Of a stretch of DNA of 40,927 nucleotides, positions 32,117 to 40,927 are shown one piece after another; position 1 is the stretch's first letter; each line of letters opens with the position of its first letter. Both the position numbers and the translations under genes were made by a program. The notes below the pieces were generated by a model that was not told where the DNA came from, did no database searches, and saw only the letters and a list, made by a program, of their open reading frames with translations. This DNA is from Chitinispirillaceae bacterium (GTDB taxonomy: Bacteria; Fibrobacterota; Chitinivibrionia; Chitinivibrionales; Chitinispirillaceae): contig JAFGHA010000206.1 in NCBI GenBank assembly GCA_016930275.1, positions 1-40,927 of the forward strand. The letters run 5' to 3'.

Positions 32117-35100
32117 ATGAACAGAATCGCATCGGTGCTGATAATTTTATTCCCGACGATTGCAGTATCTCAGCCGCTTACCACCCGAAAAGGAATAAAA
32201 AACTATTCTCCGGAAGGTGAAATGGTTTGGGTGAACCGTGAGAATTATTTCTCCGAACTTGCCTGTTCTCTCTTCACGGTAAAACTTCCTCCGGAAAGTG
32301 CGTTGCTGCTGGATTTCGTCGGCAGGTACGGGTTGCATTTCGGCTACAGCTGCTGTTTTTCTGCGTTACCGGACACGTTCGTCCTTCTGAGCCCGCACCG
32401 GATTTACGACATGTGCTGTGGAGACAGTCTGACCGTGCATCGTGCTGCGGATGCTCTGCGAAGTCGGGGAGAACAACTGGGGGGAAGTAAAAGACTGCAA
32501 CATACTTTTAAAGAGATCGGTGAGATTTTCTTCGATTCGAGTTCCTTTTACCTCCTTGGTGAAATGAAGAATTATGCGCAGGAGAAGATTATTCATGCAG
32601 CGGTGGCGTATGATCTCTTTTCTCAAATCAGTGATACCACGCTACTGCAACATGCCATCGATAAAAGGATGCTGAGGAATGGGAATCCGTATATTCTTGA
32701 TCTGAATATCAACGATCTGTTATTCAACGACACCCTTTACCGGAAGAGACAATTTGATGCATTCACCGGTGGTGTATCGCTTTCCGGAAACGATTCACTC
32801 GTTACCATGATTTTTTACCACGCCTATCTGGCGAATGATTCGACATGGTATGATTGTGCGGTAAAAAAGCGGTTCTGGAAATTTTTTCTCGCCCCGTACC
32901 GGATGTGTCATACAAAAAAAACGTTTCTTGAATACTGCAAACGTCCTGCACTTTACGACTCTCTGAACGATTCGGAAAAAGAATTTCTGACGAGTGAAAT
33001 AAGTGGTATGAATCGTGAAAGTTTCATTAAAAAATATGCCTGGAGAACGGAGGCGGTTATAGATTCCTTTGCCGCTGTTCTCACCACCGATACCCTGCAG
33101 TTGATGCTGTTCACCACGGCCGAATACCGGTCGGTGGTGGAGACATTTGATAAACTGCGGGATATCTGCAGACCGGTGGATTCAACTTTCAATGAATCGA
33201 TGACCGTGGTACTGAAACGAATCGAACAACGGATTCATGATTCGGTCGAAATATCCGAAGGTATCGACAGCACGCAGCTATTGCATCTGTCGGAACCGGA
33301 ATCTTCAGGGACGACCGTAAACGGCCTGCCGTTCAGGCAATATACCTTCTGTAGTGATATCACTTCGCTGGCGGTGCACGATTCTGTGGTCTATGCCGGA
33401 ACCGACGCGGGGCTGATTGAAATTGACAGGACCAATGCTGTTCAGCGGTATTTTTCTCCGTTGAATTCATCACTGAAGCATCACCGGATCAATGATGTGA
33501 ATTACTGGAACGGAACGGTATATATTGCCGGGGGCTGTAATGAACTGACGTTCTTTGACCGGAAAGAATGGCGGAACGTGAGCTTAAGCGACAGCATGTC
33601 GGAGCATTTCGACCGGATAGAAAAAGTGGCGGTAGCACCCGACGGTTCGATCTGGATGTGCTGCGGTTATTCCTACGTATGCGGGATATCCACCGGAGAC
33701 ACTGTTTTTATCAATTATCATAATCCTCCGTTTTCAGGAAAATCGCCTTCCGATTGTATGACTGATAAACGGGGAAGTGTGTGGTTTACTGCGCGGAACG
33801 CAGTTCTCCGTTACCGTGAGGGGGAGTGGGTGGTATTCGATTCAACCAATTCACCGCTTTCCGGAAGTGACTGCACGGGCCTTTGTCAGGATACTTCCGG
33901 TGCCGTCTGGACAACGTGCGGCAACGTCCTGTACCGGTTCGACGGTTCCCGGTGGGATTCGTTACCGGTTCCGTATCATCCGTTGATGCAAAGCGCCATT
34001 ACCTGTATTCGGTTTGACAAAAACGGAACGCTTTGGATCGCATTCACCGACCGGATTGCTTCGTACGATTTCAGGACCTGGAAGTTGTACGCTTCTCTTA
34101 AATTCAATTACATACGCGACCTCGTCGTTGACAAAGACGGCGCCGTATGGCTGGGAACCGCACACGGATTATGGATACTGGATTCGATTGGCTGCAGAAA
34201 AGTTCCGACAGGACATAGCACGTTACCGGGGTCCATCACCTGCGGTGTTGTGATGGATACTCAAGGCAACCAGTGGGTAGGAGGAACCGAAGGATTTTCG
34301 GTACGCCGGAGCGGCATGTGGAACAGAGTTGAAATGCCTGACGGAATCCACCGGCTGCTGCGGGATAACAACGACAGGATTATCGCCGGCAGCCGGAATG
34401 GCTATATTTACGAACTTTCCGATACCGGTGCGACGATTCTTTATCACCACCCGGATGAGTATGACGATAAGTTTCATGAGATCGCCGTTGACTCAGGCGG
34501 AAAAATCCGGGCTTCGTTCAATTATCACTGCGTCACCATTAAAGATTCTTCTGCTTTCGATACTGTTGAGATCGGGAACCATGACGGAAGGGAGGTCAGC
34601 GGTATTTTAGTTACACGCTCCGGTGAGATATGGGTTTCCGTAAATGCCTGGAATCGTGACTCCGGATATGTTCTTCGGTACGCCGATGGAACCTGGACCA
34701 TATTTGATGAGGTAAATTCAAAAATCAAAGGGGAGGACGCGAAAGTTCTCTATGAGGATGCAAAAGGCAGGGTATGGTTTTCGGCCGGTTATTCAGGTGT
34801 CACGGCTGACCTGATCCGTTTCAACGGAAACCGATGGAAAACGTTTGATCTGTGGTATCTGCTCGGAATCGGGTGCAGACAGGTGAACGCAGTCTGTGAG
34901 GACCGGGAGGGAAGGTTATGGGTGGGTACCGATAAAGGGCTTGTTTCGCATCGCGGGAGAAGATGGTCAATCTATCCTGTAAAGGAAGGCCTCTGGAGTA
35001 ATGAGATCGAAAATGTTACCATAGGCAACGACGATACACTATGGGTAACTTCAGGTACCGCGATCATGGCTTTTGCCCGGCAGGATTTACAGCGGTTCAG

Positions 35101-36343
35101 CCGGAAACCTCATCCGATTTCCAGGAAAGTTGCAGATCCGGATTCTTGGTATATGCATGCCGAGTTCTGTTCCGATCCGGATTCCGGGCTGTATTATATC
35201 AACAAGGCGATACGGCTCGATAAAAATGACCACTCCTATTACGTGCGGAGAGCGGAGGTCTATCTCGCTCTGCAGAAACCTGAAAAGGCACTTATTGATG
35301 TTGAACGGGCTCTTGCATTGGGCGACACCAGCCGCCGCGGAAAGACTCTGATGGGAGAAGTGTGGCTCGGACTCGGCGATCAGAAAAAGGCGCTCGAATA
35401 TTCGTCCGCCATCATCAGAGAAGACACATCGTTGACGCGAGCATATCTTGTGCGGAGTCTGGCATATTACAATATGGATGAGGATGATTCAGCGTTTGCT
35501 GATTTTACCCGTATCCTCGCCCGGGAACCGAAGGTGTATCAGGATATTCATGCCTACAGGGCGCGAATCTTCATAGATCGACAGCAGTATGATTCCGCAA
35601 ACGCCTGTATCAAGAGAGCCATGGCTCTCGACACGGCCAGCGAACGTATTTTCTTTATCAAGGGAATGCTTCATCTGCGTCAGATGCAGTTTGAAGACGC
35701 GGTGCAGGCATATACTGCAGCATGTCGGCTCAGTCCCGATGCCATCGGTCCGGTTCAGAACAGAGGGTATTGTTATCTGCAAACGGGTAATTATGATCTG
35801 GCCCTCGAGGATTTCAATAAAGCGATTCGACTGGGGAACCGGAGCGGCGATGCATATTGCAACCGTGGCGCTGCATATCTCCGGTTGGGTGACTATCATA
35901 AGGCTGAACGGGACCTCAGACATGCGCTCAAACTGGCACCGGATAACCTGTCGGCAAACGTCAACTATATCGCACTGCTTGCCGGGAGAAAACAGTATAA
36001 GGAAATAACAACATTTTATTCAACAATTCCCGAAACGTTACGCAAAAACCCGAAAATCGATGCGGCTATGGGTCTTACCTGTATATTTCTGGAACAATAC
36101 GGTACCGCGCTGGGATTTCTTCATAGGGCAATTGAAGCTGATCCCGCTGACCTTGGTTCCTACTATAACGTGGCATGTGTACATGCCCGACAGGGAAACG
36201 CTCCTCTCGCGATCGAGTGGTTGAGAAAAGCGTTCGAGAAAGGGTACCGGGATTTTGAGCATCTCGATAAAGACAACGATTTCAATAAGATCCGGAATAC
36301 TGAGGCGTTTCTGGAGTTGGTCGGGAAATACAGGAAGGAATAG
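32117..36343 (+). CDS. Very large periplasmic/secreted Reg_prop beta-propeller plus TPR protein
   Basis: About 1408 residues from the ATG at 32117 (GGAAAG upstream), which starts with a signal peptide (MNRIASVLIILFPTIAVSQP). Three regions are visible. Residues ~25-400 are a helical domain of unknown type with many Cys, Tyr and Phe. Residues ~405-990 hold many two-component-propeller (Reg_prop) blades with the pattern 'D-x-x-G-x-(V/L/I)-W-(F/I/L/V)' (GSVWFTARNAVLRYREGEW, GAVWTTCGNVLYRFDG, GAVWLGTAHGLWILDS, GRLWVGTDKGLVSHRG). Residues ~1015-1400 are about ten TPR units (AFADFTRILAREP, DLALEDFNKAIRLG, KAERDLRHALKLAPDN). No membrane helix, kinase or DNA-binding domain follows, so it is not a hybrid sensor kinase. 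Probably a large sensing or scaffold protein outside the cytoplasm. Confidence 0.82.
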   Translation: MNRIASVLIILFPTIAVSQPLTTRKGIKNYSPEGEMVWVNRENYFSELACSLFTVKLPPESALLLDFVGRYGLHFGYSCCFSALPDTFVLLSPHRIYDMCCGDSLTVHRAADALRSRGEQLGGSKRLQHTFKEIGEIFFDSSSFYLLGEMKNYAQEKIIHAAVAYDLFSQISDTTLLQHAIDKRMLRNGNPYILDLNINDLLFNDTLYRKRQFDAFTGGVSLSGNDSLVTMIFYHAYLANDSTWYDCAVKKRFWKFFLAPYRMCHTKKTFLEYCKRPALYDSLNDSEKEFLTSEISGMNRESFIKKYAWRTEAVIDSFAAVLTTDTLQLMLFTTAEYRSVVETFDKLRDICRPVDSTFNESMTVVLKRIEQRIHDSVEISEGIDSTQLLHLSEPESSGTTVNGLPFRQYTFCSDITSLAVHDSVVYAGTDAGLIEIDRTNAVQRYFSPLNSSLKHHRINDVNYWNGTVYIAGGCNELTFFDRKEWRNVSLSDSMSEHFDRIEKVAVAPDGSIWMCCGYSYVCGISTGDTVFINYHNPPFSGKSPSDCMTDKRGSVWFTARNAVLRYREGEWVVFDSTNSPLSGSDCTGLCQDTSGAVWTTCGNVLYRFDGSRWDSLPVPYHPLMQSAITCIRFDKNGTLWIAFTDRIASYDFRTWKLYASLKFNYIRDLVVDKDGAVWLGTAHGLWILDSIGCRKVPTGHSTLPGSITCGVVMDTQGNQWVGGTEGFSVRRSGMWNRVEMPDGIHRLLRDNNDRIIAGSRNGYIYELSDTGATILYHHPDEYDDKFHEIAVDSGGKIRASFNYHCVTIKDSSAFDTVEIGNHDGREVSGILVTRSGEIWVSVNAWNRDSGYVLRYADGTWTIFDEVNSKIKGEDAKVLYEDAKGRVWFSAGYSGVTADLIRFNGNRWKTFDLWYLLGIGCRQVNAVCEDREGRLWVGTDKGLVSHRGRRWSIYPVKEGLWSNEIENVTIGNDDTLWVTSGTAIMAFARQDLQRFSRKPHPISRKVADPDSWYMHAEFCSDPDSGLYYINKAIRLDKNDHSYYVRRAEVYLALQKPEKALIDVERALALGDTSRRGKTLMGEVWLGLGDQKKALEYSSAIIREDTSLTRAYLVRSLAYYNMDEDDSAFADFTRILAREPKVYQDIHAYRARIFIDRQQYDSANACIKRAMALDTASERIFFIKGMLHLRQMQFEDAVQAYTAACRLSPDAIGPVQNRGYCYLQTGNYDLALEDFNKAIRLGNRSGDAYCNRGAAYLRLGDYHKAERDLRHALKLAPDNLSANVNYIALLAGRKQYKEITTFYSTIPETLRKNPKIDAAMGLTCIFLEQYGTALGFLHRAIEADPADLGSYYNVACVHARQGNAPLAIEWLRKAFEKGYRDFEHLDKDNDFNKIRNTEAFLELVGKYRKE

Positions 36344-36511
36344 TACCGGATTCCGAATCTTTTCGCGCGAACAATTTTTACCGTTGGCCTGCTGTTGAAT
36401 CAGGAGGGATACATCGTTGTGAGGCAGGCATCATGAGAAATGAATCAAGGGTGTTTCCGATAATGACTACGCAGCGAAATGGCGTATAATCTCAGGAATA
36501 GAAAGAATCGT

Positions 36512-38332
36512 ATGCTGCGAATGAAAAAACCATTTTTCCCAACCAGTGTAATTGCCGTACTGTGTTTACTTGCCGGTTGTTCACCGAAAATTTTACGGAC
36601 GGTGATTCCTGATAATTCCCGAAAATTCGCACTCGACTATACCGCAACCGTCGTCTTCGATCCGGAAACCACCCTGCAGGTAACCGTTACCATTCCTCCT
36701 TCGACACCGACCGGCGATACCTTCTGTTTTCCGGTTTCGGTTCCCGGAACGTATTCGGCGGTAAAATACGGTAAGTATATAAGTCACTTTTCGGCACACG
36801 GGCGTAACGGAGAAGAAATATCTTCTGAAAAGAAAGATTCCGCTTATTACATTCTGGACTCATCGGTTCCGGTTCGTAAAATCACTTATATAGTACACCA
36901 GACCTCGGAATCCAATGAGGATTCCTTACCACTATTTGCCGGCACCCGAATCGGAAAAAACATGGGGGTAATCAATCCGTATGCGGTGTTCGGTTTTTTT
37001 TCACACGCTCCGCAACTTCCCGTACGGGTCGGTTTGCACTTACCGGAAAACTGGCTTATCGGGACTTCTCTGGTTACGGATTCTTCAGGATATTTCTACG
37101 CGGATTCGTATGACCGACTTCAGGACTGTCCAATTATTGCCGGAAGAATGACGGAAAGCGGATTTAAAAACGGAAATAAACAGTTCTTCATTTATACCTG
37201 CAGTGATGATCCCTCGATTTCATCACGATGTCTGAAAAGAGTTGTCAGAAAATCGATTCGCGATGCGGATTTTTTCCTGAATGGATCGCTTCCGCCGGAT
37301 TACTGTTTCCTGTTCAGTATCACCGATGATTCACTGGTACGGATAGGGGCGCTTGAACATCGTACTTCCTCGCTGTACGGTATGATTACCGGAACATTCA
37401 GGGGTATGAAAAGTGCGTTGTCCTGGATCATCCGGCACGAATTGTTCCATACGATGATCCCTCTCTCCTTACGGGGTAGCGAAATCGACAAGCACGATTA
37501 TCTGGATAGTCTTCCCGTTGATCATCTATGGTTTTATGAAGGAATCGCGCAGTGGGCGGCATTCAAAATGCAGTTGATCAATGGAACGATGTCACCGGAG
37601 GAATATCTGGGTATGCTGAGCGGACAGTTCACGATATCCGATACGAAAGAGGATACCCTCGATTTCATCACCTTGAGCAGAAACGTGATCAAGAAAAAAT
37701 CGTTGATCAGTGATGTCTACCGGCGCGGATTCCAGTTCAATACACTGCTGGACATGTGCATCATTGAAAAAACAAAGGGGGAAACGACGTTACGTGAGAC
37801 GATTCTGAAAATGCGGGAGTTGTATCCGCAGGAACATCCGTTTCCCGCCGACAGTCTGCTGCAGATAATTGCCCGACTTACTCACCCGGATGTCGGAACG
37901 TTTCTTGAACGGTCACTGCGCTTCAATGAACCGGTCAACCGGTCGGAATTGTTCAGTGCCGTGGGTCTTTCATATGCACGACTGGAAAAAAGTCCGCTCG
38001 TAAAGTCGGAATTCGGTATTTATCTCTACGTCGACGACCATAGCGACCGGTTGTTCGTTCAGGGGGTATTCCCGGAAGGGAGAAACTTCGGTTACCGGAA
38101 CGGAGATACGCTGCTGACGGTCAATGGTCAGACGGTGGACCGGCAGTCTTTTGCCGCCGTCGTTTACCGCCTTTCCTCCGGGGAGCCCGGCAAAGCCTAT
38201 ACCGCCGAAGTTCGCGGAAAGGACGGTGAACTGCGGACGATAGAGGCACGGACGGTTCCTCATTACGTTCGCCACAAGATCAGCATTGAAAACAGTGATA
38301 ACAGTTTTTTCCGGGATTGGGTGACACGGTGA
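36512..38332 (+). CDS. M61 glycyl-aminopeptidase-like lipoprotein with PDZ domain
   Basis: About 606 residues from the ATG at 36512; ATGs at 36479 and 36521 are alternatives. A lipoprotein signal ends in LLAGC (Cys23), so it should be lipid-anchored. Residues ~45-190 are an N-terminal beta domain of the M61 type. The catalytic domain has HELFH (His309, Glu310, His313) and WFYEGIAQW with Glu343 as third zinc ligand, all intact. Residues ~500-590 look like a PDZ domain with the typical Gly-rich loop and 'GDTLLTVNGQTVDRQ' strand. M61 enzymes are broad, poorly understood aminopeptidases. Action on peptides in the periplasm or at the surface is a family inference. No operon partner is evident. Confidence 0.88.
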   Translation: MLRMKKPFFPTSVIAVLCLLAGCSPKILRTVIPDNSRKFALDYTATVVFDPETTLQVTVTIPPSTPTGDTFCFPVSVPGTYSAVKYGKYISHFSAHGRNGEEISSEKKDSAYYILDSSVPVRKITYIVHQTSESNEDSLPLFAGTRIGKNMGVINPYAVFGFFSHAPQLPVRVGLHLPENWLIGTSLVTDSSGYFYADSYDRLQDCPIIAGRMTESGFKNGNKQFFIYTCSDDPSISSRCLKRVVRKSIRDADFFLNGSLPPDYCFLFSITDDSLVRIGALEHRTSSLYGMITGTFRGMKSALSWIIRHELFHTMIPLSLRGSEIDKHDYLDSLPVDHLWFYEGIAQWAAFKMQLINGTMSPEEYLGMLSGQFTISDTKEDTLDFITLSRNVIKKKSLISDVYRRGFQFNTLLDMCIIEKTKGETTLRETILKMRELYPQEHPFPADSLLQIIARLTHPDVGTFLERSLRFNEPVNRSELFSAVGLSYARLEKSPLVKSEFGIYLYVDDHSDRLFVQGVFPEGRNFGYRNGDTLLTVNGQTVDRQSFAAVVYRLSSGEPGKAYTAEVRGKDGELRTIEARTVPHYVRHKISIENSDNSFFRDWVTR

Positions 38333-38377
38333 GCGCGCAGGCGAATAGTATTACCGAAGGGAGCGATATAAAAGTAA

Positions 38378-38857
38378 CACCGATTTCCTGATGGAAGAAA
38401 AAGAAGCCGGTTTACCTTGTACCTTCCCGCCACTCACGAAACCGCTCCGGAAAATGCGCAAACACCGGACCGGCATAAGGGAACCGGTATATTCATTATC
38501 GTGGACGACGAGGATGTCATGCGTGATATGACCGGAGAGATGCTCGAGAAATTCGGATATACCGTCATCAGAGAAGTCGAATGCCATGGTGCGGTGGAAT
38601 GTTTCAGGAATCTGGTCGATGACGGCAGGGATTGTGCCGGTATGATTTTCGATCTCACCATTCCGGGTGGCATGGGCGGGCTCGAAGGGGGGCGGGAAAT
38701 CAGGAAAATCGACCGGGCGATACCGGTTTTCGCAACGAGAGGCTATACCGATGATCCGGTAATGGTGGAACCCGAAAAATATGGATTCACCGCCAGTATA
38801 TCCAAACCTTTTGTAAAGTCGGAACTCGCCGCGATGTTCAATACCCATATGCCCTGA
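38378..38857 (+). pseudogene. 3' remnant of a second hybrid histidine kinase (ATPase end plus receiver)
   Basis: After an in-frame TAA at 38375 the frame reads RSRFTLYLPATHE, the normal end of a kinase ATPase domain, then a linker and a receiver. The receiver has IFIIVDDEDVMRDMTGEML, phospho-acceptor Asp in IFDLTIPGGMGG, and a late SISKPF with the Lys. The DLTIPGGMGG...GYTDDPVM...YGF signature is that of C-terminal receivers of PAS hybrid kinases. The only candidate starts (TTG at 38417, no ribosome binding site) lie inside the ATPase-linker coding part, and the kinase core is missing. The middle (GLEGGREIRKIDRAIPVFATRG) also deviates from the usual pattern. A rescued single-domain regulator is possible but less likely. 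Confidence 0.7.
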
Positions 38858-39004
38858 ACCGCCCGGCATTCATATCCGCACTGGATATCCTGTCGGCGTT
38901 TTCCTTCGTATCACACCTGAACAGAATATATATTTCCAATTATTGACAATGTCCTTCAATTGATCCGCTGGTTGAACAAAATTCGACGTACCGGAGTCGT
39001 TTTA

Positions 39005-39955
39005 ATGCATATCAAAAGTATAGTCGCATCGATTATCCTATTGTGTCTGGTATCTGCCGGAAAAGGGAGCGATCCGGAGGACCGGGGCATCTCACCCGTA
39101 AAAAGAACCGTCAAATCCGCTGTCTCCGTCAGTAAAATCGGTTCTTCGGACAACATTTCTGCGGATAGTTCCGAAAGCAGTGCTGCTACAGGGCAGTCGG
39201 ATACTCTGAGAAGTGCTGATACGACGATGCAGGATACCCGGAGAAACGAAGAAGCCGATACCGTTTCGGGCTCATTGGTGATCACCAGTCTGCCGGAGCA
39301 TGCACGTATAGAAATCAATGACCGGTATTTCGGAGAAACGCCTTACATTGAAGAGGGATTGCTTCCCGGAGTGTATGACATCATCGTATCACTGCAGGGA
39401 TACGAGCCGTGTACCACTTCCGTTAGGCTGCTGCCGGGTAAAATAGCCTATGTCAATAACACGCTCCGGATGCGACCCGGCCGATTGCACATTATCAGTT
39501 CACCTGAAGCTGCATCGATTACCGTAAACGATTCGGTGGTTGGAAGGACGCCGCGTGACTGCTTTATACCCGCCGGTCGCAGCAGGCTCAGTCTGATGCT
39601 CTCCGGATATCATCCCTTCGAAAAAAACATTACGGCAACACCCCAGTTGAATGATACACTTGTCGTGCAACTGGAGTCATTGGTGAATCCGGAATCGGAA
39701 AAGGAAAATGAACTGGCGGCACGGCGCAGAGTCGTTCAGATCTCTCTTGGTTCGACAGCAGTCGTTTCCGCTCTGGCCGGACTTGCTTTCACCGGCAAGG
39801 CGATACTGTTCAGAAATGAATGGGGAGCCAACATCAGCGACAACGACTATATGGAGTCAAAGGAAAAATACGACCGCTACCTGAACCTGAGTTACGCCTG
39901 TTATTGTGTGGCCGGTATCAGTATCATCGGTTTCACCGTCACGCTGCTTTATTGA
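39005..39955 (+). CDS. Membrane protein with two PEGA domains
   Basis: About 316 residues from the ATG at 39005, with GGAG 8 nt upstream; a TTG at 38960 is an alternative. It begins with a hydrophobic export signal (SIVASIILLCLVSAGKGS), then a Ser/Asp-rich disordered stretch (~25-85). Two PEGA repeats follow: ~88-158 (GSLVITSLPEHARIEINDRY, ETPYIEEGLLPGVYDIIVS) and ~159-232 (GRLHIISSPEAASITVND, GRTPRDCFIPAGRSRLSLM). Two C-terminal membrane helices (~245-265 and ~296-315) close the protein. PEGA domains are surface beta-domains common in this group of bacteria, often of unknown partner. No operon link is clear. Confidence 0.85.
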   Translation: MHIKSIVASIILLCLVSAGKGSDPEDRGISPVKRTVKSAVSVSKIGSSDNISADSSESSAATGQSDTLRSADTTMQDTRRNEEADTVSGSLVITSLPEHARIEINDRYFGETPYIEEGLLPGVYDIIVSLQGYEPCTTSVRLLPGKIAYVNNTLRMRPGRLHIISSPEAASITVNDSVVGRTPRDCFIPAGRSRLSLMLSGYHPFEKNITATPQLNDTLVVQLESLVNPESEKENELAARRRVVQISLGSTAVVSALAGLAFTGKAILFRNEWGANISDNDYMESKEKYDRYLNLSYACYCVAGISIIGFTVTLLY

Positions 39956-40046
39956 TATATTCCTTAAATGGCGTGGTTAAACCCGCAGAACCTTTCACAC
40001 CGGGTCGGTATCGACCCTGAACTTCCCTCGGAAAACGGAACAACAT

Positions 40047-40742
40047 ATGCGTACAGTAGGCATACTCGGTGGTCTGGGGCCGGAATCCACGGTAATTTAC
40101 TATAAAGAAATTGTCGGTCAGTACCGGGCGGCAGCCGGCACGGATGATTTTCCACATATTCTTATAAACAGCATCAACATGACACATGTGCTCAACCTCA
40201 TAAACGGTCGCGAATACGATCGGCTTGTGCGGCTCCTGGCCGATGAAATCGAGCACCTGGCGGCAGCTGGAGCGGAACTCTGTGCGATAGCCTCCAATAC
40301 GCCGCATGTGGTATTCGACCGGCTCGCCGGAAAGGTGAACGTACCGATGGTGAGCATTGTCGAAGCGACGGCTGCACGTGCTCATTTTCTTCACCTCAAA
40401 CGGGTTCTGCTGATCGGTACCAGGTTTACTATGCAAAATGATTTCTACGCACGCTGTTTCCGAGAAAAACAGATAACGGTTATCGTACCGGAGGCGGCGG
40501 ATCAGGAGATCATTCATTCGGTGATCTTTCCGGAACTCGAGTCGGGTATCGTACGTCCTGAAAAGAAGAGGGTTGTTCTGGATATCTGTACCGGTCTCAT
40601 TGAACGAGACAATCTTGACGGAATTATTCTCGGATGTACTGAATTACCATTGATGCTGAAGCAGGATGATTTCAGTAGTACGGTCCTGGATACCGTGAGG
40701 ATTCACGTTGAGAAGCTGGTTTCCGGGATACTGGGAAAATGA
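40047..40742 (+). CDS. Aspartate/glutamate racemase-family protein with Ser83/Cys197 site
   Basis: A 231-residue cytoplasmic enzyme of the Asp/Glu racemase superfamily (YgeA/RacX-like). Family marks are the N-terminal GILGGLGPESTVIYY, DFPHILINSIN, the first catalytic-site segment IASNTPH (Ser83), and the second GCTELPLML (Cys197). In two-cysteine racemases the first site is Cys. Here it is Ser, as in enzymes of the YgeA type that use Thr83/Cys197. Such proteins interconvert L- and D-Asp/Glu or related amino acids without cofactor; a missing first Cys often means reduced or one-directional activity. The ATG at 40047 has ACGGAA upstream. It is the last gene of the window, with no operon partner seen. 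Confidence 0.85.
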   Translation: MRTVGILGGLGPESTVIYYKEIVGQYRAAAGTDDFPHILINSINMTHVLNLINGREYDRLVRLLADEIEHLAAAGAELCAIASNTPHVVFDRLAGKVNVPMVSIVEATAARAHFLHLKRVLLIGTRFTMQNDFYARCFREKQITVIVPEAADQEIIHSVIFPELESGIVRPEKKRVVLDICTGLIERDNLDGIILGCTELPLMLKQDDFSSTVLDTVRIHVEKLVSGILGK

Positions 40743-40927
40743 ATCACGCTCAGCCTTCGTCAGCCGGCAGCGTGAAAAGAGAATTTCACCCGTTCGCCCG
40801 ACGAATCACTGATTGTTGGCCGGACCTGTCGCTTCAGAATGATGTCATTGCAGTCTCTGACTCAAAATCCATTATTTAGTATCTGTTCAGAATTGACATT
40901 TACGCCCCCTAAATCCCCCGAAGGGGG
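40743..40927. other. Gene-free right edge with a cut palindrome
   Basis: No gene in the last 185 bp. The end (TACGCCCCCTAAATCCCCC-GAA-GGGGG, 40902-40927) forms a C/G hairpin whose right arm is cut by the window edge. It shares 'AAATCCCCC...GGGGG' with the element at 22184-22214 and may be the racemase terminator, a dispersed palindromic repeat, or both. Confidence 0.5.

Noticed and set aside
1..40927. CRISPR arrays, insertion sequences, integrases and phage genes
   Set aside because: I saw no regular direct repeats with spacers, no transposase or integrase motifs and no phage structural genes on either strand.

Overview
The window looks like a chromosomal segment of an environmental Gram-negative bacterium. 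It has outer-membrane efflux parts, a lipoprotein and several secreted proteins that end in a type IX-like ('Por-type') C-terminal sorting tail. A family-6-type acetylesterase, an HExxH/ricin-lectin protein, a CBM9-like protein, PEGA and Reg_prop/TPR proteins and an MglA-type GTPase point to the Fibrobacterota/Chitinispirillia-Bacteroidota neighbourhood. This assignment is inferred from domain style, not from a marker gene, and Fibrobacterota is only my best guess. I see no phage, CRISPR, insertion sequence or conjugation module. Genes are on both strands in short operons, with several decayed genes between them.

Layout. 0.2-4.4 kb: a secreted protein of repeated IPT/TIG-like units, then an O-antigen-ligase-like membrane protein with TPRs. 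4.4-5.9 kb: rmuC on the minus strand. 6.1-13.8 kb: a four-gene metal-efflux operon (double-YHS periplasmic protein, TolC-type outer-membrane factor, adaptor with two metal-binding CxMH..CxxCxM modules, CusA/CzcA pump of 1250 residues), the most coherent functional unit here. 13.8-14.9 kb: two overlapping minus-strand genes (a His-rich protein and a membrane TPR protein). 15.0-16.7 kb: a degraded hybrid histidine kinase. 17.2-19.5 kb: small membrane protein, gmk, Ser/Thr protein kinase and a YraN-type nuclease. 19.5-21.9 kb, minus strand: a CaCA cation antiporter and a secreted SGNH/CE6-like esterase.

22.2-23.6 kb holds an orphan sorting-tail remnant, an MglA-like GTPase and a truncated GrpB-family gene. 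23.8-25.8 kb is a UvrD/PcrA-type helicase on the minus strand. 26.0-27.9 kb has a NupC-type nucleoside transporter and a membrane protein. 28.3-31.4 kb has a secreted CBM9-like protein, tRNA-His(GTG) with a strong terminator, a small membrane protein and a secreted HExxH/ricin protein. 31.5-40.7 kb has a membrane protein, a 1408-residue periplasmic propeller-TPR protein, an M61-type lipoprotein peptidase, the tail of a second broken hybrid kinase, a PEGA protein and an Asp/Glu-racemase-family enzyme with a Ser83/Cys197 active site.

I did not find a clearly new multi-gene system. The best leads are the YHS-CusCBA operon with its enlarged pump, the one-cysteine racemase, the very large propeller-TPR protein, a cluster of gene remnants (two hybrid kinases, GrpB, a sorting tail), and intergenic palindromes, including a C-rich/G-rich hairpin whose relative lies at the right edge of the window.
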